A stretch of 64,000 nt of DNA from Streptomyces malachitofuscus (GCF_014650055.1 NZ_BMUF01000002.1:62001-126000), one strand, 5' to 3'. Shown: positions 8,125 to 17,937, numbered from the stretch's first letter. Notes: a model not told the origin generated them from the letters alone. Translations and numbers: made by a program.

Positions 8125-8350
8125 GGCGCCCCGGCCGGCGCAAAGTCACGCCCGAGTGGCCAACCGCCGGCCGCCCAGCTCACCGCGCTCGACCGAAGCA
8201 CCCCCGCCGACCCAAAGTCACGCCCGCATGACCGACCGGCAGCCGCTCAACTCGCCGCGCAACGACCGAACTGCCCCGGCCGACCCAAAGTCACGCCCGC
8301 ACGGGCGACCGCCGGCCGCTCAGCTCACCGCCGCTCGACCGAAGTGCCGG
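8108..8350. repeat. 72-bp tandem repeat that starts inside the preceding gene
   Basis: Three units of 72-73 bp begin at 8108, 8180 and 8252, and a partial fourth begins at 8325. The best-conserved core, CAAAGTCACGCCCG, occurs at 8141, 8213 and 8286. The first unit contains the last codons and stop of the gene ending at 8124; later units carry the same bases with the stop changed (CTCGACTGA versus CTCGACCGA). The interval 8125-8422 holds no convincing gene. Confidence 0.8.
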
Positions 8351-8422
8351 GCGGCATACACCCGATCGGTGCACGGTCGCGCGGGAGGGCCGAGCGGCCG
8401 CATCCCGGCGGTCGTGGTGCCG

Positions 8423-9226
8423 CTACTCGCCGAGGCCGGCCAGGTCGCGCAGGCGGCGGGCCTGGGCGGCGCGCTCGGCGGTGCGCTGCTCCTCGAAGGT
8501 GCGGTCCTGGGCGCCGCGCAGCAGGGCCTTCGTCTCGATCACGGCGTCGCGGGGAGCCGCCAGGAGCGCCGCGGCGAGGTCCTGGACGGCCGCGTCCAGG
8601 TCGGCGGCGGGCACGGCGAGGTTGGCCAGTCCGGTGCTCACCGACTCCTCGGCCGTGACGAAGCGCCCGGTCGCGCAGATCTCCAGCGCGCGGGCGTAGC
8701 CGACGAGTCCGACCAAGGGGTGCGTGCCGGTCAGGTCGGGGACGAGACCGAGGCTGGTCTCGCGCATGGCGAACTGCACATCGTCCGCGACGACGCGCAG
8801 GTCACAGGCGAGGGCCAGCTGGAATCCGGCCCCGATGGCGTGTCCCTGCACGGCGGCGATGGACACGATGTCGCTGCGCCGCCACCAGGTGAACGCCTCC
8901 TGGAAGACGGCGATGGTGGCGTCCAGCTCGGCGTCGTCACCGCGTGCGAGGTCGATGAACGACGGCTCGCCCTCGATTCCCTCGGGCGTGAACATCTGTC
9001 GGTCGAGCCCGGCGGAGAAGGACTTGCCCTCCCCGCGCAGCACCACGACCCGGACGGAACCGGGCAGCAGCCGGCCCGCCTCGGTCAGCGCCCGCCACAG
9101 AGCGGGGCTCTGCGCATTGCGCTTGGCCGGGTTGGTCAGCGTCACCGTGGCGATCGCGTCGTCGACGGTGAGCCGTACGCCGTCCTTGTCGAGTACCGGA
9201 CCGAGGTCCTGGGCGGACGAAGCCAT
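8423..9226 (-). CDS. enoyl-CoA hydratase/isomerase family protein
   Basis: A 267-aa crotonase-fold protein from ATG 9226. The oxyanion-hole segments are visible: RGEGKSFSAGLDRQMF in the first half and AAVQGHAIGAGFQLALACDL in the centre. RETSLGLVPDLTGTHPLVGL follows where one catalytic Glu usually sits. It would act on CoA thioesters, but the exact reaction cannot be assigned because crotonase members with the same motifs differ in chemistry. It is monocistronic, with Gbn upstream on the same strand 105 bp away. Confidence 0.85.
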   Translation of the reverse strand: MASSAQDLGPVLDKDGVRLTVDDAIATVTLTNPAKRNAQSPALWRALTEAGRLLPGSVRVVVLRGEGKSFSAGLDRQMFTPEGIEGEPSFIDLARGDDAELDATIAVFQEAFTWWRRSDIVSIAAVQGHAIGAGFQLALACDLRVVADDVQFAMRETSLGLVPDLTGTHPLVGLVGYARALEICATGRFVTAEESVSTGLANLAVPAADLDAAVQDLAAALLAAPRDAVIETKALLRGAQDRTFEEQRTAERAAQARRLRDLAGLGE

Positions 9227-9331
9227 GGGGCGCCTCCGATGGGTGCGGTCGTCTAAGTGACTGCACAGTAACCACCCGGCCGGTCGGTCGGCCGACCGGG
9301 TGGCCACCATCGGGTCTCGTGGCGCCGGGGG

Positions 9332-9553
9332 TCAGGCCGAAGGAGCCTTTTTGCCCCGTGTCGCCCCGCCACGCCCTCGGAGCGTGACGCCCGACTCGCT
9401 GAGCATGCGGTGCACAAAGCCATACGAGCGGCCGGTCTCCTCGGCCAACGCCCGGATGCTCGCACCGGCGTCGTACTTCTTCTTCAGGTCTGCCGCGAGC
9501 TTGTCGCGCGCGGCGCCGGTCACCCGGCTGCCCTTCTTCAGAGTCTCGGCCAC
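9332..9553 (-). CDS. gbn: Gbn-type nucleoid-associated protein (GATC-binding)
   Basis: A 73-aa basic protein. The start is GTG 9553 because a strong GAGGAGG lies just upstream; the longer frame from 9598 lacks support. A helix-turn-helix occupies residues about 27-50 (ASIRALAEETGRSYGFVHRM), with basic tails on both sides (LKKK, TRGKK). It matches in sequence and length what I recall of SCO1839/Gbn of S. coelicolor. Gbn is a small actinobacterial nucleoid protein that binds GATC followed by (A/T)T and affects sporulation and antibiotic production. The name rests on recognition, not on a search. Confidence 0.85.
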   Translation of the reverse strand: MAETLKKGSRVTGAARDKLAADLKKKYDAGASIRALAEETGRSYGFVHRMLSESGVTLRGRGGATRGKKAPSA

Positions 9554-9915
9554 CCGTGCCTCCTCATGGGAAGTGCGCTCTGGTCTCCTCATGATCACCC
9601 CTCCCGGCCGTCATGGCCACCCATTCGGCAAGGTCGATGAGACAAGGTTGTGACGACAGGAGCGCGTCCCCACATCCGGAACCCTCCATTCCGCGAGGTG
9701 CCGTCGATACCTCCAATCGGGTTCTTCCGCGAAGTGCCAGGTCAGAAGTACGCGACGGCCGAGCCCCGGTCGTCCGGGGGCTCGGCCGCGAAATCGGTGT
9801 AGGACACACCTCGGGATGAGGAGATCTCACACGAATGATGGATCACCGATGGGCCGAATGATCCATACGCTGTGGATCACGCCTTCGATCAACCGCTGCT
9901 GACCGGTCCGGCGGG
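9554..9915. promoter_or_regulatory. gene-free region upstream of gbn with clustered GATC sites
   Basis: These 362 bases hold no convincing gene. A GATCAT site (minus strand) lies at about 9591-9596, some 40 bp upstream of the gbn start. Five further GATC tetramers lie close together at 9823, 9841, 9860, 9875 and 9887; the one at 9860 reads GATCAT on the minus strand. The stretch is also A+T-richer than its surroundings. It covers the gbn promoter region and the 3' flank of the ABC-F gene. GATC followed by (A/T)T is the published Gbn target, so autoregulation is a natural guess. Confidence 0.5.
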
Positions 9916-11514
<1,599 letters not shown>

Positions 11515-11584
11515 GGACAGACTCCAGGGCAGGTTGGGGTGGCGGTGGGCGGCTGAGGACGTTCCCGCCGTCTAATGCGCGAGG

Positions 11585-11607
11585 AGAATGGCCATACGAG
11601 CCATTCT
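11585..11607. promoter_or_regulatory. inverted repeat and -10 box in divergent promoter region
   Basis: AGAATGGC at 11585-11592 and GCCATTCT at 11600-11607 form an 8-bp inverted repeat with a 7-bp spacer. On the minus strand TAGAAT (11603-11608) resembles a -10 box for the ABC-F gene, whose start is about 90 bp downstream. The repeat would therefore overlap that promoter and may be an operator. Confidence 0.4.
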
Positions 11608-11727
11608 AACGGGGCCGTGCAACCGCTTTTTCTCCGTGCGGGCGTCCCGGCCGTTGTCGGTGCCCGGTGCCAGACTGGGCGGCAACTGGACATTCCGGTG
11701 TACGTGAGACACGAGGAAGTGATCGCC

Positions 11728-12141
11728 ATGGCAGGCACGGGCGGCGGGCGTCCGAGCATCGTTCCCACGCTGCTGTACGGGGACGCGAAGGCGGCGATCC
11801 GGCAGCTGACGGAGGCCTTCGGCTTCACGGAGCTGTCGGTGTACGAGGGCGAGGACGGGGCGGTGATGCACGCCGAGCTGGTGCAGGGCAACGGCGTGGT
11901 GATGCTGGGTTCCAGGGGCCGCGGCGGAGTGTTCGACACGGCGATGAAGGGCGCGGGCCCGGCCGGGGTGTACGTCGTCGTGGACGACGTCGACGCACAC
12001 CACCGGCGTGCGGTGGAGCAGGGCGCGGAGATCCTGATGCCCCCGACGGACCAGGACTACGGCTCACGGGACTACATGGCCCGAGACCTCGAGGGCAACA
12101 TCTGGAGCTTCGGCACGTACGCGCCGGAGACCGGCACCTGA
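11728..12141 (+). CDS. VOC (glyoxalase/bleomycin-resistance fold) protein
   Basis: A 137-aa protein from ATG 11728, preceded by GAGGAAG. It shows the single-domain VOC pattern: IVPTLLYGDAKAAIRQLTEA, then GVYVVVDDVDAHHRRAVEQG and SRDYMARDLEGNIWSFGTY. The Glu in DLEGN and the preceding residues fit the metal-side motif of the fold. VOC proteins include glyoxalases, dioxygenases and drug-binding proteins; the substrate cannot be predicted. It is divergent from the ABC-F gene. Confidence 0.8.
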   Translation: MAGTGGGRPSIVPTLLYGDAKAAIRQLTEAFGFTELSVYEGEDGAVMHAELVQGNGVVMLGSRGRGGVFDTAMKGAGPAGVYVVVDDVDAHHRRAVEQGAEILMPPTDQDYGSRDYMARDLEGNIWSFGTYAPETGT

Positions 12142-12337
12142 CCCATGCCCAGCAGGCCGGCACCCACCGGCCCGTGGAGGGCAGCCGCGGGCTCCTGACG
12201 GCCTGCACCGGTCCAGAGGCAGCCGCAGACTCCCGGGACCCGCTCCAGTCCAGGGGCACGCTCCGGTCCGGGCCGGAGGCCGCGGCTCCAAGGTCGGCTC
12301 CGCGGGACAGCCAAGGCGTCGGCGGGGCGGGGCCGGC

Positions 12338-13831
12338 TCAGCCGCCGGTGTGGACCTGGAAGGCGGCTCTGCGGACCGCCTTCGCCAGAGCGGGGTCGGG
12401 GTGCGCGGCGGCCAGGGCCACCAGGACCTGCACGGTGCGCGGGTGGCCCACGGCCCGCACCTCGGTGAGCAGGGCGGGGACGGTCGGCTGGACCGCGGAC
12501 TCCAGGTGGCGGACCAGCAGCGGGGCCTCGCCGTGGTCGGCGACGGCGGCGGCGGTGTCCACCCAGAGCCAGGTGGCCTCCTGGCGGGTGAGGACCGCGT
12601 GGGCGTCCTCGGGGTCGGCGCCGTCGTGCTCGGCGAGCCACAGCAGGGCGTACGGCCGCAGCGCCGGCTCGTCGAGCACGGTGCGGACCTCGGGTTCGGC
12701 GGGGGCGCCGACCACGCGCAGCGCCTCGAAGGCGAGGCCGCGCAGCAGGGCGTCCTCGCCCCGGGCGGCGCCGATCAGCTCGGTGACGGCGCTGCCGACC
12801 GGCCGGGCGGCGAGCCAGGCGCGGTATTCGGCGCGGGCCGCGTTGGGGCGCAGCTGGGCACAGCCGCGCAGCATGTCCTCGGCGCTCTGCTCGATGTTCC
12901 CGGCGGGGCTCTGCGCGGCGACGCAGATCTGCTCCAGCTTGACCCACACCGCCCAGCTGCCCAGCGGGGTGAGGGTGGCCTGTCCGTCGCCGTACGTGAG
13001 GGCGCCGACGGAGGCGAGGGCGCGCAGCGCCCAGTCGAGCAGCGGTTCGAGGGGGGCGTCGGCGGCCGGCTCGGCGAGGGCGGGACGGGGCCGCTGGAGA
13101 CCGGGCCCGGTACCGGGCCGGTTCTCCGGAGGTTCGGGCGCCTCGTCCGGCTGCGGCACGTAGTCGATCTCGCAGCGCTCCGTACGGAGCTCGGTGACGC
13201 GCTGCTGCAGGAGGTCGAGGAGCTGCGGCACGGGGACGGGCCCGGCGGACAGCTGGAGGAAGGAGAGCACCTGCGGCATGGCCGTGACGACCTCGGCGAC
13301 GGCGGCGGGCTCGTACTCCTCGGGCTCGGGGTGGGCGAGCGACCAGGCGTCGCACAGGGCGACCCAGCCGCGCAGTACGGCGCTGTCGTCGCGGTCCCAG
13401 GCGCGCAGCCGCCAGCCGGGGCGGGCCGTGTCGCCGTGCACCTCGATCAGGCCGGCCAGGCGGGCGGTGTCCCAGTCGGCACGGACCTGAGCGGAGGTCA
13501 GGCCCAGGGCGCGGGCCGCGCGTTCGGCGGTCGCGTCGGAGAGGGTGGCCTTGCCGTCGGCGGTGGCGCCGTCCCGGCCGGGGCCGAGGGCGGCGTCGGC
13601 CCAGCGGGCGACGCGGGCCGCCGCGGCCAGACAGGAACGCGCCATTCTGGCCAGCTCCGCCGGTGCGGGGGTGCCCTCCGGGGGGCGGGGCGCGGGGCGG
13701 CGCGAGCGCCGCTGGTTGATCGCTGTGGGGGCGGCGGCCAGGGGTCGCGGGCGGACGAGTCGAAGCCTGGAGTCGCGCGGGATACGGGACGTCACGGGTG
13801 CAGTCTTGCGGTTGACGGTCCGAAAACCCAA
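12338..13831 (-). CDS. large uncharacterised actinobacterial protein
   Basis: I do not recognise a named family in this 497-aa protein. It is soluble, without signal peptide or membrane segment. The N-terminal 60 residues are basic and Arg/Pro-rich. The middle contains a possible winged-helix-like stretch (TLSDATAERAARALGLTSAQ through LAGLIEVHGDTARPGWRLRA) and a second one (LTYGDGQATLTPLGSWAV). The C-terminal 180 residues are Ala-rich helices resembling HEAT-like repeats (LLRGLAFEALRVVGAP, VQVLVALAAAHPDPALAKAV). A scaffold or DNA-associated role is conceivable but unsupported. It stands alone, with about 200 bp of gene-free G+C-rich DNA on its 3' side. Confidence 0.6.
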   Translation of the reverse strand: MGFRTVNRKTAPVTSRIPRDSRLRLVRPRPLAAAPTAINQRRSRRPAPRPPEGTPAPAELARMARSCLAAAARVARWADAALGPGRDGATADGKATLSDATAERAARALGLTSAQVRADWDTARLAGLIEVHGDTARPGWRLRAWDRDDSAVLRGWVALCDAWSLAHPEPEEYEPAAVAEVVTAMPQVLSFLQLSAGPVPVPQLLDLLQQRVTELRTERCEIDYVPQPDEAPEPPENRPGTGPGLQRPRPALAEPAADAPLEPLLDWALRALASVGALTYGDGQATLTPLGSWAVWVKLEQICVAAQSPAGNIEQSAEDMLRGCAQLRPNAARAEYRAWLAARPVGSAVTELIGAARGEDALLRGLAFEALRVVGAPAEPEVRTVLDEPALRPYALLWLAEHDGADPEDAHAVLTRQEATWLWVDTAAAVADHGEAPLLVRHLESAVQPTVPALLTEVRAVGHPRTVQVLVALAAAHPDPALAKAVRRAAFQVHTGG

Positions 13832-13942
13832 ACGGAATGTCGACGGGAGCCCGGGGAGGGCCCGCGCCCCGGGCCCGGATGCGGCGGCAGGGACGGAATC
13901 AGGCCAGTGATACGGCGCTAAACGGAATCCCCGGAACCGGCC

Positions 13943-15085
13943 TCACATCAAGGGGGTGAGGAAGCGTCGCAGGGACTCCTCGTACGCCTCCGGGCCGGCG
14001 TTCCACATGGCGGCGTGGGGGGCGCCCCTGACGGGGAGCAGGGTGATGAAGTTCGGCTGGGCGGCGGCGAGCCCGCGGGAGAACCGCCAGGGGGCCACCG
14101 CGTCGTCGGGACCGTGGATGATCTGCGTGGGGACACCGATGCGGTCCAGGTGGACGGCACCGGGCCTGCGGTCGCCGTACAGACCGGTGCGGCCCTGTGC
14201 GGCGCGGACGGCCAGCGGCAGCAGCGCGCTCGGGGTGTGGTGGGCGGCGGCGAGGGCGCGCAGGGTGGCCTCCCAGTTGAGCACCGGGGAGTCGAGGACG
14301 AGGCCGGCGACGCGTTCGCGGACCTCGGAGCGGGCGGCGGCGCGCAGCGCCATGGTCGCGCCGGTGGACCAGCCGTACAGGATCACCTGCCGGGCGCCGG
14401 AACTCACCGCGTGCCGGAGCACGGCGTCCAGATCGCGCCACTCGGTCTCCCCGAGGTGGTTGAGGCGGTCCGGTGAGTGCGGGGCGCCGGGGTCGCCCCG
14501 GTAGGCGGGGACGAGCACCGGGAAGCGGTGGCGGTGCAGGAGTTCCAGGACGTTCAGGGCGTGTTCCCGGGTGGTTCCCAGGCCGTGGACGGCGATCACC
14601 CAGGTGTCCCGGGCGCCCGGCACGAACCAGACGGGCAGGGGCCCCAGTTCGCCGGGGACGTCGAGATCGGTGTGGTCCAGGCCGAGTGCGGTTCCCGGGT
14701 CGCCGACGTGCAGGGCCGGGGTGAACCAGCCGCGGTCGCCGGGTTCGAGGGTGCCGTGCGTGACCCGCTCCAGCCGGCGGACGACGGTGTCGGCGGGGTT
14801 CGAGGTGCCGGACAGCACGGGTCCGACCACCGCGTGGAAGCCGTCACCGGCGAGACCGTGGCGGCCGGGGCGCAGCGCGGCGAGGTCCCGGGTGAGGGTG
14901 ACCTGGCCGGCGGCGGTGGCGTGGACGGTGAGCCCGGGTTCGGTGGGCAGGGGGCCGCCCGGCGGGATCCTGAGGGCGGCATCGCTGGCGAAGCGGCCGG
15001 CGGCCACCGCGGCGGCGCCGGCGCCTATCACGGCGGTGACGGCAGCGGCCGTCGCTCTGACAGTGCGCACGCTTTCCAGTGTCAT
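13943..15085 (-). CDS. alpha/beta hydrolase, membrane-anchored or secreted
   Basis: A 380-aa protein from ATG 15085. The N-terminus has a hydrophobic segment (residues about 8-28) that looks like a signal anchor, and the first 150 residues are family-specific. The hydrolase fold is marked by VIAVHGLGTTREHALNVLEL and the nucleophile elbow YGWSTGATMAL (Ser in G-W-S-T-G). The Asp region is IIHGPDDAVAPW and the final His is probably in GAPHAAMW. A lipase/esterase or peptidase-like S9 hydrolase is likely, substrate unknown. A dispersed GC-rich repeat lies directly upstream. Confidence 0.8.
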   Translation of the reverse strand: MTLESVRTVRATAAAVTAVIGAGAAAVAAGRFASDAALRIPPGGPLPTEPGLTVHATAAGQVTLTRDLAALRPGRHGLAGDGFHAVVGPVLSGTSNPADTVVRRLERVTHGTLEPGDRGWFTPALHVGDPGTALGLDHTDLDVPGELGPLPVWFVPGARDTWVIAVHGLGTTREHALNVLELLHRHRFPVLVPAYRGDPGAPHSPDRLNHLGETEWRDLDAVLRHAVSSGARQVILYGWSTGATMALRAAARSEVRERVAGLVLDSPVLNWEATLRALAAAHHTPSALLPLAVRAAQGRTGLYGDRRPGAVHLDRIGVPTQIIHGPDDAVAPWRFSRGLAAAQPNFITLLPVRGAPHAAMWNAGPEAYEESLRRFLTPLM

Positions 15086-15147
15086 GTCGGGACGGGTACC
15101 CGGCCAGTGGGCCGACGCGCGGGTGGGGGCGGGGGGGGGTGGGTTTT

Positions 15148-15263
15148 TCGCCCCCGCCGCCCCTTCCCGTCCCGACCCCGGGGGGCTGCGCCCCCGGACC
15201 CCCCTCGGCCCTTCGGGCCTCGTCCTCAAACTCGCCCAGAGGGGGGACCCCCGGACGGGCTGG
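15148..15263. repeat. dispersed palindromic repeat, copy A (overlaps aldolase 3' end)
   Basis: This begins TCGCCCCCGCCGCCCCTTCC and ends CCGGACGGGCTG, matching copies at 27462-27562 and 36022-36206. It contains an internal hairpin (CCCCCGGGGGGCTGCGCCCCCGG area) and CGGCCCTTCGGGCC. On the minus strand its right part is coding: it supplies the last residues and the TGA of the class II aldolase. A run of G with few interruptions (about 15121-15143) flanks it. Confidence 0.75.
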
Positions 15264-15942
15264 AGGTCTGCTGGCCGTAGCCGCTCAGGCGTTCGGTCGC
15301 CTCCGCCAGTTGTTCATGGGTCAGCAGGTGCGGGGTCAGACCCGGGACCGAGGACGCGGTCAGCCAGACGCGGCACATCCACTCCAGCTGGGCCGTGCGG
15401 TCGTAGGCCTGGGCGAGAGTCGCCCCGTGGGTGATCGTGCCGTGGTTCTGCAGCAGGCATCCGGTGCGGCCGTCGAGGGCGCGGAGCATGCTTTCGGCCA
15501 GCCGGTCGGTGCCGTACGTGGCGTAGCCGGCGACCCGGACGGGGCCGCCGAGGGCCGCCGCCATGTAGTGGATCAGCGGCAGGTCGTCGACGAGCGTGGA
15601 GACGGCCGTGGCGTGCACGGCGTGCGTGTGCACGACGGCACGCGCGGCGGTGGTGCGGTACACCGCGAGATGCATGGGAAGCTCACTGGTCGGGACCAGG
15701 GAGCCGAGCACCTGCCGGCCGGCCAGGTCGACACCGGTCACGTCGTCCGGTGTCAGCCGGTCGTACGGCACCCCCGACGGGGTGACCAGGACCGTCTCGC
15801 CGACCCGTACCGAGACATTGCCGGAGGTACCGACGACGAGTCCGTCGGCGACGCTCCGGCGCGCGGTCTCCACGAGCTCCGCCCAGGCACGGGTCTCCTC
15901 CTCGGCCGCATGTCTCCGGCCGTCCCCTCGCTGCTCAGTCAT
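15226..15942 (-). CDS. class II aldolase/adducin family protein (fuculose-phosphate aldolase-like)
   Basis: A 238-aa protein from ATG 15942. The zinc-site residues of the family are visible: Glu/His in SELPMHLAVYR, the HxH pair in VVHTHAVHATA, and the third His in LLQNHGTITHG. The substrate-phosphate loop TSGNVSVRVG is near residue 40. It should cleave a sugar phosphate (fuculose- or ribulose-type) to dihydroxyacetone phosphate or catalyse a related epimerisation. The last roughly 14 residues (TSSPSGGPPSGRV) and the stop codon come from dispersed repeat copy A, so the C-terminal tail is unlikely to matter for catalysis. Confidence 0.85.
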   Translation of the reverse strand: MTEQRGDGRRHAAEEETRAWAELVETARRSVADGLVVGTSGNVSVRVGETVLVTPSGVPYDRLTPDDVTGVDLAGRQVLGSLVPTSELPMHLAVYRTTAARAVVHTHAVHATAVSTLVDDLPLIHYMAAALGGPVRVAGYATYGTDRLAESMLRALDGRTGCLLQNHGTITHGATLAQAYDRTAQLEWMCRVWLTASSVPGLTPHLLTHEQLAEATERLSGYGQQTSSPSGGPPSGRV

Positions 15943-16034
15943 GACGCGATCCTGCCAGGCGGCGATCCGGTCCGGGGCCCGGCCATCCGGCGGAGCGGGC
16001 ACCCCCTCTTACGGTCACCACGATGCCGATTCCA

Positions 16035-16067
16035 GTTCATCTTCCGTTCACCCTGGTTACCTACGTT
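16035..16067 (+). promoter_or_regulatory. probable PHO box (PhoP-binding direct repeats) upstream of pitH2
   Basis: GTTCATCTTCC at 16035 is followed exactly 11 bp later by GTTCACCCTGG at 16046, then by a weaker unit at 16057 (TTACCTACG). This fits the 11-bp direct-repeat pattern of Streptomyces PhoP sites (consensus about GTTCACC). It lies 40-70 bp upstream of the pit start, in the right place to control it. From memory, S. coelicolor pitH2 is reported as phosphate- and PhoP-controlled. Confidence 0.65.
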
Positions 16068-16103
16068 CGACCAGCCAATGACCTCGAACGATTGCCTGGG
16101 TAA

Positions 16104-17357
16104 ATGGAAAGCTTCTCGCTGATCCTCGCGATTGTGGTGGTAACCGCACTCGCGTTCGATTTCACGAACGGTTTCCACGACACCGCGAACGCGATGGCAA
16201 CGACCATTTCGACCGGTGCGCTCAAGCCCAAGGTCGCGGTGGCCATGTCCGCCGTGCTGAACCTTGTCGGCGCATTCCTCTCGGTGGAGGTCGCCAACAC
16301 GATCTCCAAGGGCCTCGTCGACGAGGCCGGCATCCGTCCCGAGGTCATCTTCGCCGCATTGGTCGGCGCGATCCTCTGGAACCTCCTGACCTGGCTGGTC
16401 GGCCTGCCGTCCAGCTCCTCGCACGCGCTCATGGGCGGCCTGATCGGCGCCACGGTCGCCTCCGCCGGCTTCGGCGCGGTGCACGGCGACGTCCTCGTCA
16501 CCAAGGTGCTGATCCCCGCGATCGCCGCCCCGCTGGTGGCCGGCCTCGCCGCGATGTTCGCCACCCGCCTCACCTACCGCCTGGGCAGGAACGCCGACGG
16601 CGAGGCCTCCAAGAAGGGCTACCGTGCGGGGCAGATCGCCTCCGCCGGACTGGTCTCCCTGGCCCACGGCACCAACGACGCCCAGAAGACGATGGGCATC
16701 ATCACCCTGGCCCTGGTGGCCGGCGGCACCCTCGCCCCCGACTCCGACCCGCCCATGTGGGTCATCCTCTCGGCGGGCATCGCCATCGCGCTCGGCACCT
16801 ACCTCGGCGGCTGGCGCATCATCCGCACCATGGGCAAGGGTCTGACCGATCTCCAGCCGCAGCAGGGCTTCGCCGCCCAGACCAGCGCCGCGACGGTCAT
16901 CCTGGCCTCCTCGCACCTCGGCTTCTCCCTCTCCACCACGCATTCCGTTTCCGGTTCCGTGATGGGTGCGGGCCTGGGCCGCAAGGGCGGTGTCGTCCGC
17001 TGGTCGACCGCCACCCGGATGTTCGTCGCCTGGGGTCTGACGCTGCCGGCGGCGGCCCTCGTCGCCGCGCTCGCCGAGTGGGTCTGCGGCTTCGGCGACT
17101 GGGGCACCGCCCTCGTGGCCGTCTTCCTGGTCGCGTCCAGTGCCGCCATCTGGAAGATCTCCCGGCGCGAGGTCATCGACCACACCAACGTCAACGACCA
17201 CGACGTGCCCGGCGAGGAGCCGTCCGGCGTCGTCACGCAGGCGATGGCCGCGGTCACCCCTCCCCCGGCGGGCACCGTGACCGACGAGCTCTCGGCCACG
17301 ATCCCGGCTCCGGCGTCCGCCGACCCGGCGGCTCCGTCGGCCACGACCACCGTCTGA
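16104..17357 (+). CDS. pitH2: low-affinity inorganic phosphate transporter PitH2
   Basis: A 417-aa integral membrane protein of the PiT family. Both family signature repeats are present: DFTNGFHDTANAMATTISTG near residue 18 and LAHGTNDAQKTMGIITLAL near residue 190, related by the internal duplication of PiT carriers. About ten membrane segments are visible, and a hydrophilic Pro/Ala-rich tail of about 45 residues ends the protein. It imports phosphate (as metal-phosphate) using the proton gradient. A probable PHO box precedes it. The 73-aa membrane protein downstream is probably co-transcribed. Confidence 0.9.
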   Translation: MESFSLILAIVVVTALAFDFTNGFHDTANAMATTISTGALKPKVAVAMSAVLNLVGAFLSVEVANTISKGLVDEAGIRPEVIFAALVGAILWNLLTWLVGLPSSSSHALMGGLIGATVASAGFGAVHGDVLVTKVLIPAIAAPLVAGLAAMFATRLTYRLGRNADGEASKKGYRAGQIASAGLVSLAHGTNDAQKTMGIITLALVAGGTLAPDSDPPMWVILSAGIAIALGTYLGGWRIIRTMGKGLTDLQPQQGFAAQTSAATVILASSHLGFSLSTTHSVSGSVMGAGLGRKGGVVRWSTATRMFVAWGLTLPAAALVAALAEWVCGFGDWGTALVAVFLVASSAAIWKISRREVIDHTNVNDHDVPGEEPSGVVTQAMAAVTPPPAGTVTDELSATIPAPASADPAAPSATTTV

Positions 17358-17388
17358 CCGCGACCCGGTACGAAGGAAGTAGAGCACC

Positions 17389-17610
17389 ATGAAGATCGAC
17401 TGGGCGGCCCTCGGTTCCGTCTTCGGCGTCAGCCTCGTGGTCACCGTGGCCCTGGTGGCCCTGTTCACCCTCGGCATCTCCGGTCTGTCCCGCCGCGAGC
17501 GGGCCGCCGCACAGGGCCAGTCCGCGGCCCTGGCGGTCACCGGCGCCTACGCCTGCTTCGCGGCGTGCGCGGCGGCGGTGGGATACGGGATCTACCTGAT
17601 CATGGCCTGA
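17389..17610 (+). CDS. 73-aa membrane protein downstream of pitH2
   Basis: Two membrane helices (residues about 8-32 and 45-70) are separated by the basic loop SRRERAAAQGQ, with no known motif. ATG 17389 is preceded by GGAAG, 31 bp after the pitH2 stop, and a strong terminator follows. It was probably co-transcribed with pitH2 in relatives too (conserved position as far as I recall), suggesting an accessory role in phosphate uptake. That is inference from context. Confidence 0.75.
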   Translation: MKIDWAALGSVFGVSLVVTVALVALFTLGISGLSRRERAAAQGQSAALAVTGAYACFAACAAAVGYGIYLIMA

Positions 17611-17627
17611 CCGCAGAGCGCATCCAT

Positions 17628-17671
17628 CCGGCGGGCGGTGCGGGAGCCGTAGCTCCCGCACCGCCCGCCGG
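17628..17671 (+). terminator. strong hairpin terminator after the pitH2 operon
   Basis: A perfect 20-bp stem (left arm CCGGCGGGCGGTGCGGGAGC) closes on a CGTA tetraloop, 17 bp after the stop of the 73-aa gene. There is no T-run, as is usual in Streptomyces. It separates the phosphate genes from the cobalamin riboswitch. Confidence 0.85.
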
Positions 17672-17769
17672 CGTGTGCGCGGCCCGCCCGCGGTTCACCC
17701 ACCGGCGCCTCTCTGTGGGGCTCAGCACACTTCAGCCTCGCAGGTCAACGGCAAGTTGACGGCCCTTCG

Positions 17770-17900
17770 GGGGCCGTGGTGGACTGCCTCAGCCATTACG
17801 GCGGCAGGAGAGGAAGCCGGTGCGATTCCGGCGCGGTCCCGCCACTGTCACCGGGGTGCACGCCCCGGGAGCCAGGAACTCTCACCGCCGGTCTCGTCGA
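17770..17900 (+). promoter_or_regulatory. adenosylcobalamin riboswitch
   Basis: The conserved aptamer core is visible: AGGAAGCCGGTGCGATTCCG at 17811-17830, GGTCCCGCCACTGTCACC just after it, and the B12 box GAGCCAGGAACTCTCAC at about 17869-17885. The outer boundaries are approximate; the 5' side of P1 may begin nearer 17730. After the aptamer, CAGGGCGCGGACACCCTG (17903-17920) can form a hairpin directly before a GTGAGGA ribosome-binding site. Control at translation initiation of the following leader ORF is therefore plausible. It governs the cobD-cobI operon: AdoCbl binding should repress it. Confidence 0.9.
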
Positions 17901-17937
17901 ACCAGGGCGCGGACACCCTGAGTGAGGACATATCGCC

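Noticed and set aside
9599..9830. Short open frames on both strands between gbn and the ABC-F gene
   Set aside because: No ribosome-binding sites or family features; the region is A+T-richer and fits a promoter/intergenic role.
12142..12337. Possible small gene after the VOC gene
   Set aside because: Repetitive G+C-rich sequence with no supported start, and frames run into the flanking genes.
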